Shown here in pieces: positions 1 to 6,930 of a stretch of 37,662 bases of DNA (position 1 is its first letter; the number at the start of each line of letters is the position of its first letter). Below the pieces are notes generated by a model. The model was not told the origin of the DNA, searched no databases, and saw only the letters and a list, made by a program, of their open reading frames with translations. The stretch spans positions 1 to 37,662 of the IMG/VR virus record IMGVR_UViG_3300010299_000001; one strand, given 5' to 3'. This DNA comes from a virus. A program made the position numbers and the translations under genes.

Positions 1-123
1 GAACACCCCCAGCAACCGCCACCTACGATTGGTGCCGCGACAGGGCCCTACAGGCAGCCACAGATTCAAGAGACCCATGGGCAGCACTGGGCGACGGACG
101 GAAAACCAAGGACTTCGCGCGAC
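1..123. repeat. Terminal direct repeat, left copy (circular closure)
   Basis: These 123 bases are identical to the last 123 bases of the window (37540-37662). A gene reads continuously across the join, so the repeat most simply marks a circularly permuted or circularised assembly of a 37,539-bp genome. A true short terminal repeat of the virion DNA is the alternative, but the break lies inside a reading frame, which favours an arbitrary assembly cut. Confidence 0.95.
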
Positions 124-392
124 TCATCGCAAACCCCAACCAGCCCTACGTCGTGTGCATCGACCGCCACGCCTATCGCATCTTTCGAGGGGAGGCCCCG
201 GGCGACACTAGGGTCAGTAAATCGGACTACAGGGCTGCCAGACTGGCCTACTTCGATGCAGCTGAGCAGATCAACCGAGAGCATGGATTTTCCCTTGCGA
301 GCCCCCTGTTGGCGTGTCAGATTCAGAGCATCACGTGGCTGGCCTATCGCCGACAACACGGAATCAGCAAGGTAAAAGAGGAGAAAAAATAA
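1..392 (+). CDS. C-terminal part of a junction-spanning protein (begins at 37275)
   Basis: This is the 3' part of a gene whose start is at 37275 at the other end of the window. Joined, it makes a 218-residue protein. Visible features of the whole are an ALSPQNKWSRN stretch near residue 60, a GDGRKTKDFARL segment near the middle, and VVCIDRHAYRIF followed by a basic, Tyr-rich region. Phage proteins with an ALSP..W..N element, a G-K-x-x-F segment and a later x-ID-R-H-A element form a conserved hypothetical family (DUF7178-like) that I associate loosely with helix-hairpin-helix glycosylase folds. That link is a guess and no catalytic Asp/Lys pair is proven. The stop TAA overlaps the next start as TAATG. 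Confidence 0.75.
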   Translation, partial: TPPATATYDWCRDRALQAATDSRDPWAALGDGRKTKDFARLIANPNQPYVVCIDRHAYRIFRGEAPGDTRVSKSDYRAARLAYFDAAEQINREHGFSLASPLLACQIQSITWLAYRRQHGISKVKEEKK

Positions 393-499
393 TGGAAAAT
401 GAGACCGACCGCAAGGACCGTGGCAGCGAGGAGCCCGATTACAATGACTGGCGCTGGCTTTTGGCCGAGATGAAGCGCGAAGACGATGAGGACCCCTAG
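392..499 (+). CDS. Small acidic protein, 35 aa
   Basis: This 35-residue protein is very rich in Asp, Glu, Arg and Trp, with a central DYNDWRWLLAEMKRE segment that could form an amphipathic helix. The ATG is chosen because it overlaps the upstream stop (TAATG) and follows an AGGAG ribosome site at about 372-384. No family is recognised. Tiny charged proteins at this position in an early phage operon often bind and redirect host enzymes, but nothing in this sequence shows that. Confidence 0.6.
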   Translation: MENETDRKDRGSEEPDYNDWRWLLAEMKREDDEDP

Positions 500-507
500 G
501 ACAGACA

Positions 508-708
508 ATGACTCTCAAGTTTGAAATCTCCAGCAACGGATGCGCAGTATGCTCGCACGGTGGGCACCTGTACGTTGTGCGCCGCGTACGCGACAGGCAA
601 CGATGGGAGGTATACGCGGACGGGGTCCCTCTCGCCACTAATACCAAGTCCATTTGTGACGCATTCAGCGCCGCTCAGCAACACGCGGAGGCCTCGTATG
701 CATCCTGA
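508..708 (+). CDS. Unknown small protein, 66 aa
   Basis: This unknown 66-residue protein has an N-terminal Cys-x-x-Cys (CAVC), an alternating beta-like stretch (HLYVVRRVRDRQRWEVYADG) and a helical tail rich in Ala. The pattern resembles a small beta-sheet domain with a C-terminal helix. It starts at an ATG behind the leader AGGACAGACA. Close versions of that leader sit before the start codons at 34720 (minus strand) and 35740 (plus strand). The last 11 bases overlap the next gene. Function unknown. Confidence 0.6.
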   Translation: MTLKFEISSNGCAVCSHGGHLYVVRRVRDRQRWEVYADGVPLATNTKSICDAFSAAQQHAEASYAS

Positions 709-862
709 TTTCTATCTTGTTGGTTTCTTCAGGGTCGTGAGGGTTGTGGACGGGCGAGCACACACGTGCCAGCCAGTCAAACACGTGCCGCTTGACCCCG
801 GCCCCAATGCGTGGGTTGAGAAGTATGTGGCGGGCATTGGGTGGCTGTCGTATCCGTTGTGA
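698..862 (+). CDS. Unknown small protein, 54 aa
   Basis: This 54-residue protein begins at an ATG inside the end of the preceding gene (11-base overlap) and stops with TGA at 860-862. It has a hydrophobic, Val/Arg-rich first half (FYLVGFFRVVRVVDG), a single Cys and a Trp-rich end. The same frame stays open upstream to 521, but the downstream ATG gives the usual short overlap. After the TGA the frame continues straight into the PAPS-reductase-like fragment without a start codon until 977. Function unknown. Confidence 0.45.
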   Translation: MHPDFYLVGFFRVVRVVDGRAHTCQPVKHVPLDPGPNAWVEKYVAGIGWLSYPL

Positions 863-976
863 GCCGTTTGGGAGCGGACCCCTATCGCACGTCTGGATCC
901 CGCCGACACCTGCAACGCCCCGAAAACAGCTGGTGAGGGGAGACCCATTGAGGCTGCTGGCATTGAAGCGCCGCTG

Positions 977-1258
977 ATGTACAAGCTGGGATATGAGCAC
1001 AACAACTGCGTGGGTTGCGTCAAGGGAGGGGCTGGTTATTGGAACAAGATTCGGGTGGACTTCCCGGAGACATTTGACCGCATGGCCAAGGTTGAGCGCC
1101 AGTTGAATGTGGCCATCAACAAGCGCTACGAGAAGGGGAGGCGGCTTCGAGTGTTCCTAGATGAACTGGATCCGAAAGCTGGTCGCCCACAAGATTTAAA
1201 GGATGCAGGATGCTCGGTTTTCTGTCAAATAGAGATGAAGGAGATGCAAAATGATTAA
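977..1258 (+). CDS. C-terminal fragment of a phage PAPS-reductase-like protein
   Basis: The 93 residues match the end of phage phosphoadenosine-phosphosulfate-reductase-family proteins: LGYEHNNCVGCVKGG, then GYWNKIRVDFPETFDRMA, then FLDELDP. Full members have about 200-300 residues, with an N-terminal PP-loop nucleotide-binding site that is missing here. The frame is open upstream from 863 and reads EAAGIEAPLMYKLGY, which also looks like the family, but there is no ATG, GTG or TTG before 977. There is no clear ribosome site. This is either a remnant or a repurposed zinc-binding tail (Cys-x-x-Cys kept). A working sulfate-reducing enzyme is unlikely. Confidence 0.6.
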   Translation: MYKLGYEHNNCVGCVKGGAGYWNKIRVDFPETFDRMAKVERQLNVAINKRYEKGRRLRVFLDELDPKAGRPQDLKDAGCSVFCQIEMKEMQND

Positions 1259-1469
1259 GAACCGCCAAGACTACGCTGGCGACGAAGACATCGCCCACAT
1301 GTGGTCCTACTACCTCGACTGGGCTGAGCGCAACCGCTCCGAAATCCTCGCGACCTACCGCGAGCAGATGGAGCGCGACGAGCCCGAGCAAGACTACTGC
1401 CACGAGTGCGGGGCCTCGCCATGGGATTGCACTTGCACCTACAGCCCGCTTTCACGGGTCGGAGACTGA
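1251..1469 (+). CDS. Small protein with a C-terminal Cys cluster, 72 aa
   Basis: This 72-residue protein starts at an ATG overlapping the previous stop by 8 bases, behind GAAGGAGA. The first 45 residues are helical and charged (WSYYLDWAERNRSEILATYREQMER). The end carries CHECGASPWDCTC, two Cys-x-x-Cys-like pairs that could hold one zinc ion. I do not recognise a family. Its position among several small zinc-ribbon proteins suggests an adaptor or a nucleic-acid-binding role, but this is inference. Confidence 0.6.
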   Translation: MIKNRQDYAGDEDIAHMWSYYLDWAERNRSEILATYREQMERDEPEQDYCHECGASPWDCTCTYSPLSRVGD

Positions 1470-1470
1470 A

Positions 1471-1824
1471 ATGACCAAAAGCAAAATCTACAACCTGAAT
1501 GACGGAGCCGAGGATGTAGACGAGCGCGGGCCGCTAACCTTTGCAGACCTTGAGATCGGAGACGTGTTTAGGTTTGCCGACTGGGACCGCAGGCATCCAT
1601 GCGAGGTGTCGGCCATCAGATGGAAGGTGTCCAGTGGAGAGTATGTCCGCCTTACGACGGCGACGGCGATGGCGACGGCGACGGGGACGGCGACGGAGAT
1701 GGAGATGGAGATGGAGATGGAGATGGTGACGGTGACGGTGACGGTGACGGCGATGGACTCCGAAGTGGTGCGCTATGACCTCGGGCTAAAGCTCAGCAAC
1801 CCCCAGCGATACAGGGAGGACTAA
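1471..1824 (+). CDS. Unknown protein with a hexanucleotide-repeat insert, 117 aa
   Basis: This unknown 117-residue protein has an N-terminal acidic part, then LTFADLEIGDVFRF, a typical opening of small barrel-like phage proteins. A low-complexity stretch of about 34 residues (Thr-Ala, then Met-Glu, then Val-Thr dipeptides) is translated from the hexamer repeat at 1656-1757. The flanks, EYVRLTT before and DSEVVRYDLG after, look like one continuous domain split by the repeat. The repeat is a multiple of six bases, so copy-number change keeps the frame. Start ATG follows the previous stop by one base. Confidence 0.65.
   Translation: MTKSKIYNLNDGAEDVDERGPLTFADLEIGDVFRFADWDRRHPCEVSAIRWKVSSGEYVRLTTATAMATATGTATEMEMEMEMEMVTVTVTVTAMDSEVVRYDLGLKLSNPQRYRED
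1656..1757 (+). repeat. Hexanucleotide microsatellite, 17 units (GAYGGN)
   Basis: Seventeen successive six-base units run without interruption. The first block is mainly GACGGC, then GATGGA units, then GACGGT units. In the gene's frame it gives Thr-Ala, Met-Glu and Val-Thr dipeptides. In the +3 frame it would give a perfect (Asp-Gly)17. The block structure suggests repeated slipped-strand expansion from different seed units. Confidence 0.95.
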
Positions 1825-1825
1825 C

Positions 1826-2236
1826 GTGGGCAGCAACATCGACAACGGCACCAACGGCTCTGCTCTCACCCTCGCCGACATCCACCCAAACATGCCCGAA
1901 ATGAGCGACGCCGAAAGGGTGCGTGTGCTCCAGGGAATGGTGGCCGATATGGACATCGAATACCAGCGAATCCAGGACCGCCTAGACGAGCGCGACCGTG
2001 AAATCGAGCGGCTCCGAAAGGCCCTAGAGCCAAAGGGCTCTCGTGGTTCAATGACTCTGGGCGAAGTCAAGCGCTCCCAAACCTTTCAGCGACTGTGGGG
2101 TGTCTTGGAGATGCACCGATCCTACGACCGGGCCCTCGACAAGGCTAGCCAGCATCGACGGGTTGAGCTGTGTGAAGCGCTCACCATGGAAGTTGAATCA
2201 ATCAAAGAGGAAGAACGGGGGGGTACCGGTGAGTAG
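1826..2236 (+). CDS. Coiled-coil protein, 136 aa
   Basis: This 136-residue protein starts at a GTG behind AGGGAGGA. After a Gly/Asn-rich, flexible first 20 residues it has a long charged helix (roughly residues 28-75, with EYQRIQDRLDERDREIERLRKAL) that has heptad spacing of Leu and Ile, so a dimeric coiled coil is likely. A second helical segment fills the end. No catalytic motif is seen and the family is not recognised. The stop overlaps the next GTG by 8 bases, so the two are probably translated together. Confidence 0.65.
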   Translation: MGSNIDNGTNGSALTLADIHPNMPEMSDAERVRVLQGMVADMDIEYQRIQDRLDERDREIERLRKALEPKGSRGSMTLGEVKRSQTFQRLWGVLEMHRSYDRALDKASQHRRVELCEALTMEVESIKEEERGGTGE

Positions 2237-2582
2237 TCGCACCTACAAGTACACCCTGGCAATGCGGGCCCGTCGCAAAGAGTCCGGCCAGTGCTGGTAT
2301 TGTGCTTCGCCAGTCGAAAAGCACGGCGAGTCACGATGCCCAGCCTGCAAAGTCAAGGCAGCCGCACGCGACTCAGACCGCGTACGCGACCGAGCCGCAG
2401 ACCAGGCCCGCCAGAAAGAGCTCCGCCACCAACGCCGAATGATGGGGCTGTGTATGTCCTGCGAGACCCCGGTGGAACGTTTCGGAGCGGCCCGCTGCAC
2501 GTACCATCAGCAAAAGGAACGCGAGCGCGTGCGATGGAAACACGAGAAGAGACGGCACCTTATGCCATCGGAAAGGGTTTGA
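2229..2582 (+). CDS. Protein with two zinc-ribbon repeats, 117 aa
   Basis: Two similar Cys modules are seen. The first is GQCWYCASPVEKHGESRCPACK (near residue 20, CxxC...CxxC). The second is GLCMSCETPVERFGAARC followed by TYHQQ (near residue 75), in which His may replace the last Cys. A basic, Arg/Gln-rich helix lies between them and another follows. Phage proteins of this type are common, often annotated as HNH-like or zinc-finger proteins, but no HNH nuclease motif is visible here. RNA or DNA binding is likely. Start GTG 2229 is chosen for the GGGGGG upstream and the 8-base overlap. It contains one TTTCGGAGC at 2480. Confidence 0.65.
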   Translation: MSSRTYKYTLAMRARRKESGQCWYCASPVEKHGESRCPACKVKAAARDSDRVRDRAADQARQKELRHQRRMMGLCMSCETPVERFGAARCTYHQQKERERVRWKHEKRRHLMPSERV

Positions 2583-2584
2583 GA

Positions 2585-2899
2585 ATGCTCGTGCTGGTTG
2601 ACTTCGGCTCCACCGATGCCACGCCACACATTCCCGTCGGCGGTATCTACTGCGGGCTGCGCTACGTGGGACTGGCATCATCGACCGTCCTCTGCTTCGC
2701 GCACGACGAGGGCAAGCAACGGGGATGGGGCCGGCGCAACACGGAGCGGCTACTCATGCGGGTCCGACAAATCGCCGCCGAGTACTCAAATCAGGTTGAC
2801 ACCCCAAACCCCATCATGCATCTTTACCCCATGGAGGACGCTTCGTACCTCCCAAAGCACAGAGAAAGGCTCCACAATGAGCGACGACCGCGACCGTAA
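2585..2899 (+). CDS. Unknown protein, 104 aa
   Basis: This 104-residue protein opens with a hydrophobic beta strand (MLVLVDFGSTD), has a Gly-rich middle (VGGIYCGLRYVGLA) and a basic helical second half (RRNTERLLMRVRQIAAEY). No family is recognised. The start ATG lies two bases after the previous stop. The end overlaps the SSB gene by 23 bases, in a different frame, so the C-terminal Arg/Pro-rich tail is shaped by the SSB start. Confidence 0.55.
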   Translation: MLVLVDFGSTDATPHIPVGGIYCGLRYVGLASSTVLCFAHDEGKQRGWGRRNTERLLMRVRQIAAEYSNQVDTPNPIMHLYPMEDASYLPKHRERLHNERRPRP

Positions 2900-3287
2900 G
2901 ACCTATGACCAGTTCAACAAGGTCATCATGATTGCCACCCTGACCAAGGACCCCGAGCTGAAGGAACTCAAGAACGGGGCCCATGTGACCAGTTTCCGCG
3001 TGGCCAACAACCGCTACGGGGACAAAACCACCTTCATCGGCTGTGACCTCTTCGCGAACACTCGCGACGACGGCAAGGAAAATCGGGCCCAGGTGACCAG
3101 CCGCGTGCTCAAGAAGGGCTCCAAAATCCTCGTTGAGGGTAGCCTGGAGATGAGCCAGTCCGAGAAGGACGGTGTGAGCCGCACCTTCTACAACATCAAG
3201 GTCAACAACTGGGAGTTTGCCGGGGCCAAGCCTGCTGGTGGCACCGAAGACGCGGCCGACGACGACGGGGATATTGACTTCCCGTGA
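2877..3287 (+). CDS. ssb: Single-stranded DNA-binding protein
   Basis: This 136-residue protein has an OB-fold layout typical of bacterial-type SSB: a strand near VIMIATLTKDPEL, then VTSFRVANN, then a beta-hairpin ending in LVEGSLEM and a final strand FYNIKVNNWEF. It finishes in a very acidic tail, DDDGDIDFP, like the SSB C-terminal tip that docks host RecO, RecQ, PriA and other partners. It would coat single strands during replication and recombination, together with the Rad52-type protein and SF3 helicase downstream. ATG 2877 fits the fold; the reading frame is open further upstream but overlaps another gene. Confidence 0.92.
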   Translation: MSDDRDRKTYDQFNKVIMIATLTKDPELKELKNGAHVTSFRVANNRYGDKTTFIGCDLFANTRDDGKENRAQVTSRVLKKGSKILVEGSLEMSQSEKDGVSRTFYNIKVNNWEFAGAKPAGGTEDAADDDGDIDFP

Positions 3288-3379
3288 TGCCGCAGGGTCC
3301 GGGGCTTTCAGGGCACCCGGGCCTGCCTAACCCTACCGTTGGCGGTCCGAAGTCCGCATGAGAAAAGGTGACGGGGCGT

Positions 3380-3559
3380 ATGGCCAGAGAGTACGAAGCC
3401 GAAGACAAGTGCATCCACGTCTGGAGGCTAATCGGCGAGGGTATGTACAAGCTCAAGGGCAAGAAGTCACTACAGTGGCGGCGACGCTTTCGGTGCGCTA
3501 AGTGCCTGGAAGAAATCTACGCCCAGCAAAACGAAGCAAGAACAAAGGATTGGAAATGA
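3380..3559 (+). CDS. Small zinc-ribbon-like protein, 59 aa
   Basis: This 59-residue basic protein has Cys-x-His near residue 10 (KCIHVWRLIGEGMYKLKG) and Cys-x-x-Cys (FRCAKCLEEIY) near residue 40, enough ligands for one zinc. The layout resembles short zinc ribbons common in phage early regions. A GTG at 3368 is an alternative start; ATG 3380 is preferred because it opens the conserved-looking part, although the ribosome site AAAAGG is a little far. It overlaps the next gene as ATGA. The 80 bases before it show no convincing promoter. Confidence 0.6.
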   Translation: MAREYEAEDKCIHVWRLIGEGMYKLKGKKSLQWRRRFRCAKCLEEIYAQQNEARTKDWK

Positions 3560-3804
3560 CCCCAGCAGACCGAGCCGCCATTGGATGTTGCATCTCAGCG
3601 TGGGGCACCGCCTCCGTCATCGCAGCATCCGGCAACACCGAGAAGCTCATCGTGGCCATGAAGGCAGCGGAGCTCTCAACCCTCTCACTCATTACGGGTG
3701 ACCCCACACTACTGGAGCGCGCCAACGAAGCACTGGCGGTCGGTATCGCCATGGAGCAAGTGAGAAAGGCCACCGAGCAGGCCAACAAGAAGGAAGAAGA
3801 ATGA
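3556..3804 (+). CDS. Unknown Ala-rich helical protein, 82 aa
   Basis: This 82-residue protein is almost wholly helical by composition: an N-terminal CCISAWGTASVIAASG segment, a central helix with Leu/Ala spacing and a Lys/Glu-rich tail. The first 30 residues are moderately hydrophobic, but not enough for a sure membrane segment. It overlaps the genes on both sides by four bases (ATGA), so translation is coupled. No family is recognised. Confidence 0.6.
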   Translation: MTPADRAAIGCCISAWGTASVIAASGNTEKLIVAMKAAELSTLSLITGDPTLLERANEALAVGIAMEQVRKATEQANKKEEE

Positions 3805-4247
3805 CCCCAAACCCCGAAGACTTCCTCGACCCCGACGACCCACAGACCATCAAACTGAGCCACGAGCTGGGCAAAATCGCTGCGCTCGAAACCCGCCAGT
3901 CTGCGCTCCGAAATGTGTACGAGGATGTGCGAGCAGAGTGCGAGGCCCAGATTGATAAGTGGGGCGTCCAAAACCACCCCATCATCTACGCCCAAATGGT
4001 CGGCGACATGAGCCCAACCGCTCGCTATGCTATCCCCTCGGAGCTCCGGTGGAAGCACCAATACGACCTCGACGTGTTGCGCGGGCAGGTGAACTGGGGC
4101 ACAATCCTCCTGGAGGAAGTGGCCGAGGCTATCACGGCAGCCTCCAAAGGGGACACCGTGCATACCTACCACGAGCTGATTCAGGTGGCCGCTGTGGCTC
4201 TGCAGGCAGCCGCAAACGTTTCGGAGCGGACGCGGAGGAAGGCGTAG
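3801..4247 (+). CDS. MazG-like nucleotide pyrophosphohydrolase
   Basis: This 148-residue protein resembles phage MazG-like enzymes, which hydrolyse NTPs or dNTPs and may lower alarmone or damaged-nucleotide levels. Visible marks are AQIDKWGVQNHP near residue 52, a beta/loop region, then WGTILLEEVAEAI near residue 100 with the acidic helix that binds magnesium, and finally HELIQVAAVALQAA. The EExxE-type pattern is seen as EEVAEA, and the second metal helix is reduced to a single acidic residue (YHEL), so activity should be tested. It carries GCTCCGAAA at 3905, read as LRN. The stop abuts the FmdB-type gene. Confidence 0.75.
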   Translation: MTPNPEDFLDPDDPQTIKLSHELGKIAALETRQSALRNVYEDVRAECEAQIDKWGVQNHPIIYAQMVGDMSPTARYAIPSELRWKHQYDLDVLRGQVNWGTILLEEVAEAITAASKGDTVHTYHELIQVAAVALQAAANVSERTRRKA

Positions 4248-4445
4248 GTGCCCATCTACGAGTACAGGTGTCCGTCGTGTGGCCATGAGAAGGCCGAGAT
4301 GCGACGGGTGAATGAGAGACTGGAGCGTCTGGAGTGCCCAGAGTGTGGTTCCAACATGCTACTGGAAATCTCGCAGACCTCCTTCTCTCTTCGCGGTGGC
4401 GGCTGGGCCGATGAAGGTTACGGAAGTGTGAGGGGTAAGAAGTGA
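4248..4445 (+). CDS. FmdB-type zinc-ribbon protein
   Basis: The 65 residues follow the FmdB (Zn-ribbon_8) pattern closely: MPIYEYRCPSCGHE at the start, a second ligand pair LECPECGSNM near residue 36, and the tail SFSLRGGGW. The family binds one zinc through four Cys. It is named after a putative regulator of formamidase genes, but its real molecular role is unclear. In phages it may act as a small transcription or ribosome adaptor. The GTG start immediately follows the previous stop. Confidence 0.85.
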   Translation: MPIYEYRCPSCGHEKAEMRRVNERLERLECPECGSNMLLEISQTSFSLRGGGWADEGYGSVRGKK

Positions 4446-4450
4446 TTCTA

Positions 4451-4570
4451 ATGATGATTCGTACGCTTGCGCTGTCTCTTGCGGTTATTCTTCCGCCGGA
4501 ACATATGGCCATCAAGGGCGCGCTCGTGGGCATCTATGGCGGGTTGGGCAACTGGAAGCGTGAGGAGTAA
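4451..4570 (+). CDS. Small hydrophobic peptide, 39 aa
   Basis: This short frame begins ATGATG and encodes MMIRTLALSLAVILPPEHM followed by a Gly-rich second half ending NWKREE. The first 16 residues form a hydrophobic stretch behind one Arg, similar to a signal-like or membrane-anchored peptide. It sits in the 128-base gap between two well-supported genes and its end carries GAGGAG, which serves as the ribosome site of the next gene. Function unknown. Confidence 0.45.
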   Translation: MMIRTLALSLAVILPPEHMAIKGALVGIYGGLGNWKREE

Positions 4571-4573
4571 GAA

Positions 4574-5224
4574 GTGAGTTCTATGAATGTGGCCTGGGTG
4601 CTTGGAAACGGTCCGGGGCTTCCGACGGACCAACTCCACCTGCTGGAAGACGAGTTCACGGTTGGCGTCAACCGCATCTACCGCTCCGGGTTTGCCCCGA
4701 AGATTGTGATGTGGGTGGACCCGATGGAGAAGGTTTGCCGTGACGAGTGGCCCGACATGCGCCAGCACATGCTGGACAACGGCTCCATTGGCGTCTCGGC
4801 TTACGGGCACAACAAGAAGGGCCAGTGCGAGTACCTCCTCAACCTGGCCAACCCCAAAAGAAACGCGGACAAGATGACAGACCCGTCATACATCGTCTGC
4901 GATGGCACGGTCGGAATCGCTGCCATCAGGTGGTGCTTTGCCCTGGGGTTTCGGAGCGTACGGACCTTGGGCATTTCGGACGGTGACCACAAGCACACCG
5001 ACCCGCGTCACTTCTTTACTCGTGCCGGTGACAAGGGGTTCCGAAACGAGCACACGCCGACCCAGGCCGAGGTGTACCGAAAGCAGTGGCTGGATGCGTC
5101 CGCCATGCACCCAGGCCGAATCGTGAACGCAGAGAAAGAAAACCGAAAGGACTGGCCGCTTCAGGGCGGTTGGACCCGAGACAAGGTGGTGGACCTACTC
5201 CACCAGAAAGTGGTGTCAAAATGA
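4574..5224 (+). CDS. DUF115-like (MAF/glycosyltransferase-like) protein
   Basis: This 216-residue protein opens with VAWVLGNGPGLP, followed by VGVNRIYRSGFAPKIVMWVD and later CDGTVGIAAIRWCFALGF ahead of a VRTLGISDGD loop. This series, NGPSL-like loop, G-x-NR, D-x-x, then a Gly/Thr loop and a final strand with a G-x-D, is the pattern of DUF115/MptE-like proteins, including motility-associated factor glycosyltransferases that attach CMP-activated nonulosonic acids. The phage also encodes a CMP-sugar synthetase-like enzyme (31005-31694), so a glycan role is possible. A pterin-pyrophosphokinase-like role is the alternative. GTG 4574 is chosen for the GAGGAG six bases upstream. Confidence 0.65.
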   Translation: MSSMNVAWVLGNGPGLPTDQLHLLEDEFTVGVNRIYRSGFAPKIVMWVDPMEKVCRDEWPDMRQHMLDNGSIGVSAYGHNKKGQCEYLLNLANPKRNADKMTDPSYIVCDGTVGIAAIRWCFALGFRSVRTLGISDGDHKHTDPRHFFTRAGDKGFRNEHTPTQAEVYRKQWLDASAMHPGRIVNAEKENRKDWPLQGGWTRDKVVDLLHQKVVSK

Positions 5225-5853
5225 CCTTCTCAGACCGCATCAACAAGCTCCTCTCGGAGCCTCTGGACCCCACCCACGTGGAGACTCGGCAGCAGGCCGG
5301 GACTACCCTCAGCTACATCAAGGGTGACCATGCCATCCGGGAGATGAATCGCATCTTCGGCTATGGCGGCTGGAGCCGGCGTACGCTCCGAAACGAAATC
5401 ACCGAAACCCACGCCTATCAGAACAACTATGGCAAGGAGATGTTCGAGGCGTGCGCGGTGGCCGTGGTAGAGGTGAACGTGGACAGTGAGGCCGGCGTGG
5501 TTGTCCGCTCCGGTACGGGTTTCGGAAACGGCATGTGCAAGGCGGAAGGCATGCACAAGGACGCCTACGAGGGCGCACTAAAGGAGGCTGAGACCGACGC
5601 CTTCAAGCGGGCCTGCGTCACCCTGGGCGACCAGTTCGGCCTGGCACTGTACGACAAAAAGCAGCGGCATGTGCGGGCCCCCGAGGTGATTCCGGCTGGG
5701 GAGTTGGAGGGCACGGAGCTCTACACCAAAATCCTGGCAGCCACCAATAAGACCGAGCTGCAAGCGCTCGTGGCCAAGATGAGCAACCAGGAGCGCGCCT
5801 CCTATAAGCCCATCTACATCGCTCAAGCCAAGAACCTGGAGCGGGCGCAATGA
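5221..5853 (+). CDS. Rad52-family single-strand annealing protein
   Basis: This 210-residue protein matches the Rad52/Rad22 domain: HVETRQQAGTTLSYIKG, then AIREMNRIFGYGGWSRRTL, then a beta sheet with VAVVEVNV, and finally KEAETDAFKRACVTLGDQFGLALY. These are the core oligomerisation and DNA-binding elements of phage annealing proteins. It would anneal complementary strands exposed by the YqaJ-type nuclease encoded next (overlap ATGA), with SSB as the likely loading partner. The C-terminal 50 residues are variable and Gln/Ala-rich. It contains GCTCCGAAA at 5385. Confidence 0.9.
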   Translation: MTFSDRINKLLSEPLDPTHVETRQQAGTTLSYIKGDHAIREMNRIFGYGGWSRRTLRNEITETHAYQNNYGKEMFEACAVAVVEVNVDSEAGVVVRSGTGFGNGMCKAEGMHKDAYEGALKEAETDAFKRACVTLGDQFGLALYDKKQRHVRAPEVIPAGELEGTELYTKILAATNKTELQALVAKMSNQERASYKPIYIAQAKNLERAQ

Positions 5854-6641
5854 CTAGCCCCACCCAAGAATGGAAGCGCATTTGCGAAGAGGTCGGAAGG
5901 CCCCCCACAGAGGTTCGAATCGACCAGGGCACCAAAGAGTGGCACCAGCTTAGGCGGGGCAAGATTACCGGGTCGCTGATGGCTGCCGCTGCCGGGCTCA
6001 ACCCCTATCGCTCCCGTGGTGCGGTCTGGGATGTGATGACCGGGCGCAAGGAGTCTCCTGATTTGTCAGGCGTTCCAGCGGTGCGGCACGGCTCCGAAAC
6101 GGAACCGCTCGCAATCAACGCCTACGAGGCCGTAAGCGGCAACTTCGGGGTGCAGCCCACGGGCATTGTCTTGGACGGTCCCGACTGCTTCCTGGCTACG
6201 TCCCCGGATGGGTTCTGTGGGCCTCTGGATGAGGATGAGCGGGGCTCCATCTACCTTGAGGTAAAATGTCCCTATGGGCGTGATGGCTCTGGAATCCGCC
6301 TGTACGATGAGGTGCCCGAATACTACCTGCCACAGGTGCAGGGCGGTATGTCTGTCACCAGGCGCAAGGTGTGCCACTTCGTATGCTATGTACCAGGGCT
6401 ACGGGGCGACAACCCCGAGACAGGCGAGGTGGACGTTGTACTCAGGCCCGAACAAATCTGCATCTGGGAAATCCAAGCTCACCCGGAGTACCAGGCGGTT
6501 CTGCGCCACCTTCTTCGGGAGTTCATGGGCAAGTATGTGGTCCCGCACCGAAGGCCACCGAAGCTCAGCAAGCGTCCCGAGATGCCATACGTACCCACGA
6601 AAGTACTCTACCGAGGCCCAGTTGGCGGTTCCTCCGATTAG
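5850..6641 (+). CDS. YqaJ-type recombination exonuclease
   Basis: This 263-residue nuclease is of the lambda-exonuclease/YqaJ fold. Visible parts are QGTKEWHQLRRGKITGSLMA near residue 26, HGSETEPLAINAYE near residue 79 (helix with the first Glu), ATSPDGF near residue 114 supplying the catalytic Asp, LEVKCP near residue 136 supplying Glu and Lys, and YYLPQVQGGM near residue 155 with the conserved Gln. It would resect double-stranded ends to give 3' tails for the Rad52-type protein with which it overlaps by four bases. All active-site residues appear present. Confidence 0.9.
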   Translation: MTSPTQEWKRICEEVGRPPTEVRIDQGTKEWHQLRRGKITGSLMAAAAGLNPYRSRGAVWDVMTGRKESPDLSGVPAVRHGSETEPLAINAYEAVSGNFGVQPTGIVLDGPDCFLATSPDGFCGPLDEDERGSIYLEVKCPYGRDGSGIRLYDEVPEYYLPQVQGGMSVTRRKVCHFVCYVPGLRGDNPETGEVDVVLRPEQICIWEIQAHPEYQAVLRHLLREFMGKYVVPHRRPPKLSKRPEMPYVPTKVLYRGPVGGSSD

Positions 6642-6930
6642 CATCATTGCGGCGTTCTTCGTGGTCCAGTACGCGGTCGCCAGTATCCACGCAAACCCGT
6701 ACATCCCGTGGGATGAGTTGTTCGTGGAAGTCCTGTTTATGGCGGCTATCTGGGTTCCGCTCATGTTGCTGGAAGCGTTCATTGAGTATAGGGTGAAGTG
6801 CAAGCTGGACGACCGGGCGCACGAGATGGCGCGCGTACTCATGCACGAGCAGTTCGACCTAGAGGCTGAACGCGAGCAGGAACAGGAGTCGGATGACGAC
6901 GACGAAGACGAGGACGATTCTGGCGCTTGA
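6622..6930 (+). CDS. Two-helix membrane protein with acidic tail, 102 aa
   Basis: Two hydrophobic segments are clear: ISIIAAFFVVQYAVASIHA near residue 7 and LFVEVLFMAAIWVPLMLLEA near residue 35. A basic helix follows, then a run of Asp and Glu at the C-terminus. No ATG exists at the right place; TTG 6622 is chosen because a GAGG ribosome site lies five bases before it. The start overlaps the YqaJ gene by 20 bases and the end overlaps the RuvC-like gene by 38. Topology suggests both tails inside. The function is unknown: a holin-like or superinfection-exclusion role is possible but not shown. Confidence 0.6.
   Translation: MAVPPISIIAAFFVVQYAVASIHANPYIPWDELFVEVLFMAAIWVPLMLLEAFIEYRVKCKLDDRAHEMARVLMHEQFDLEAEREQEQESDDDDEDEDDSGA

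Noticed and set aside
1656-1757. Calcium-binding (Asp-Gly)17 protein
   Set aside because: The DG reading is in the frame that has no start nearby and ends at a stop soon after; the flanking domain sequence is in the other frame.
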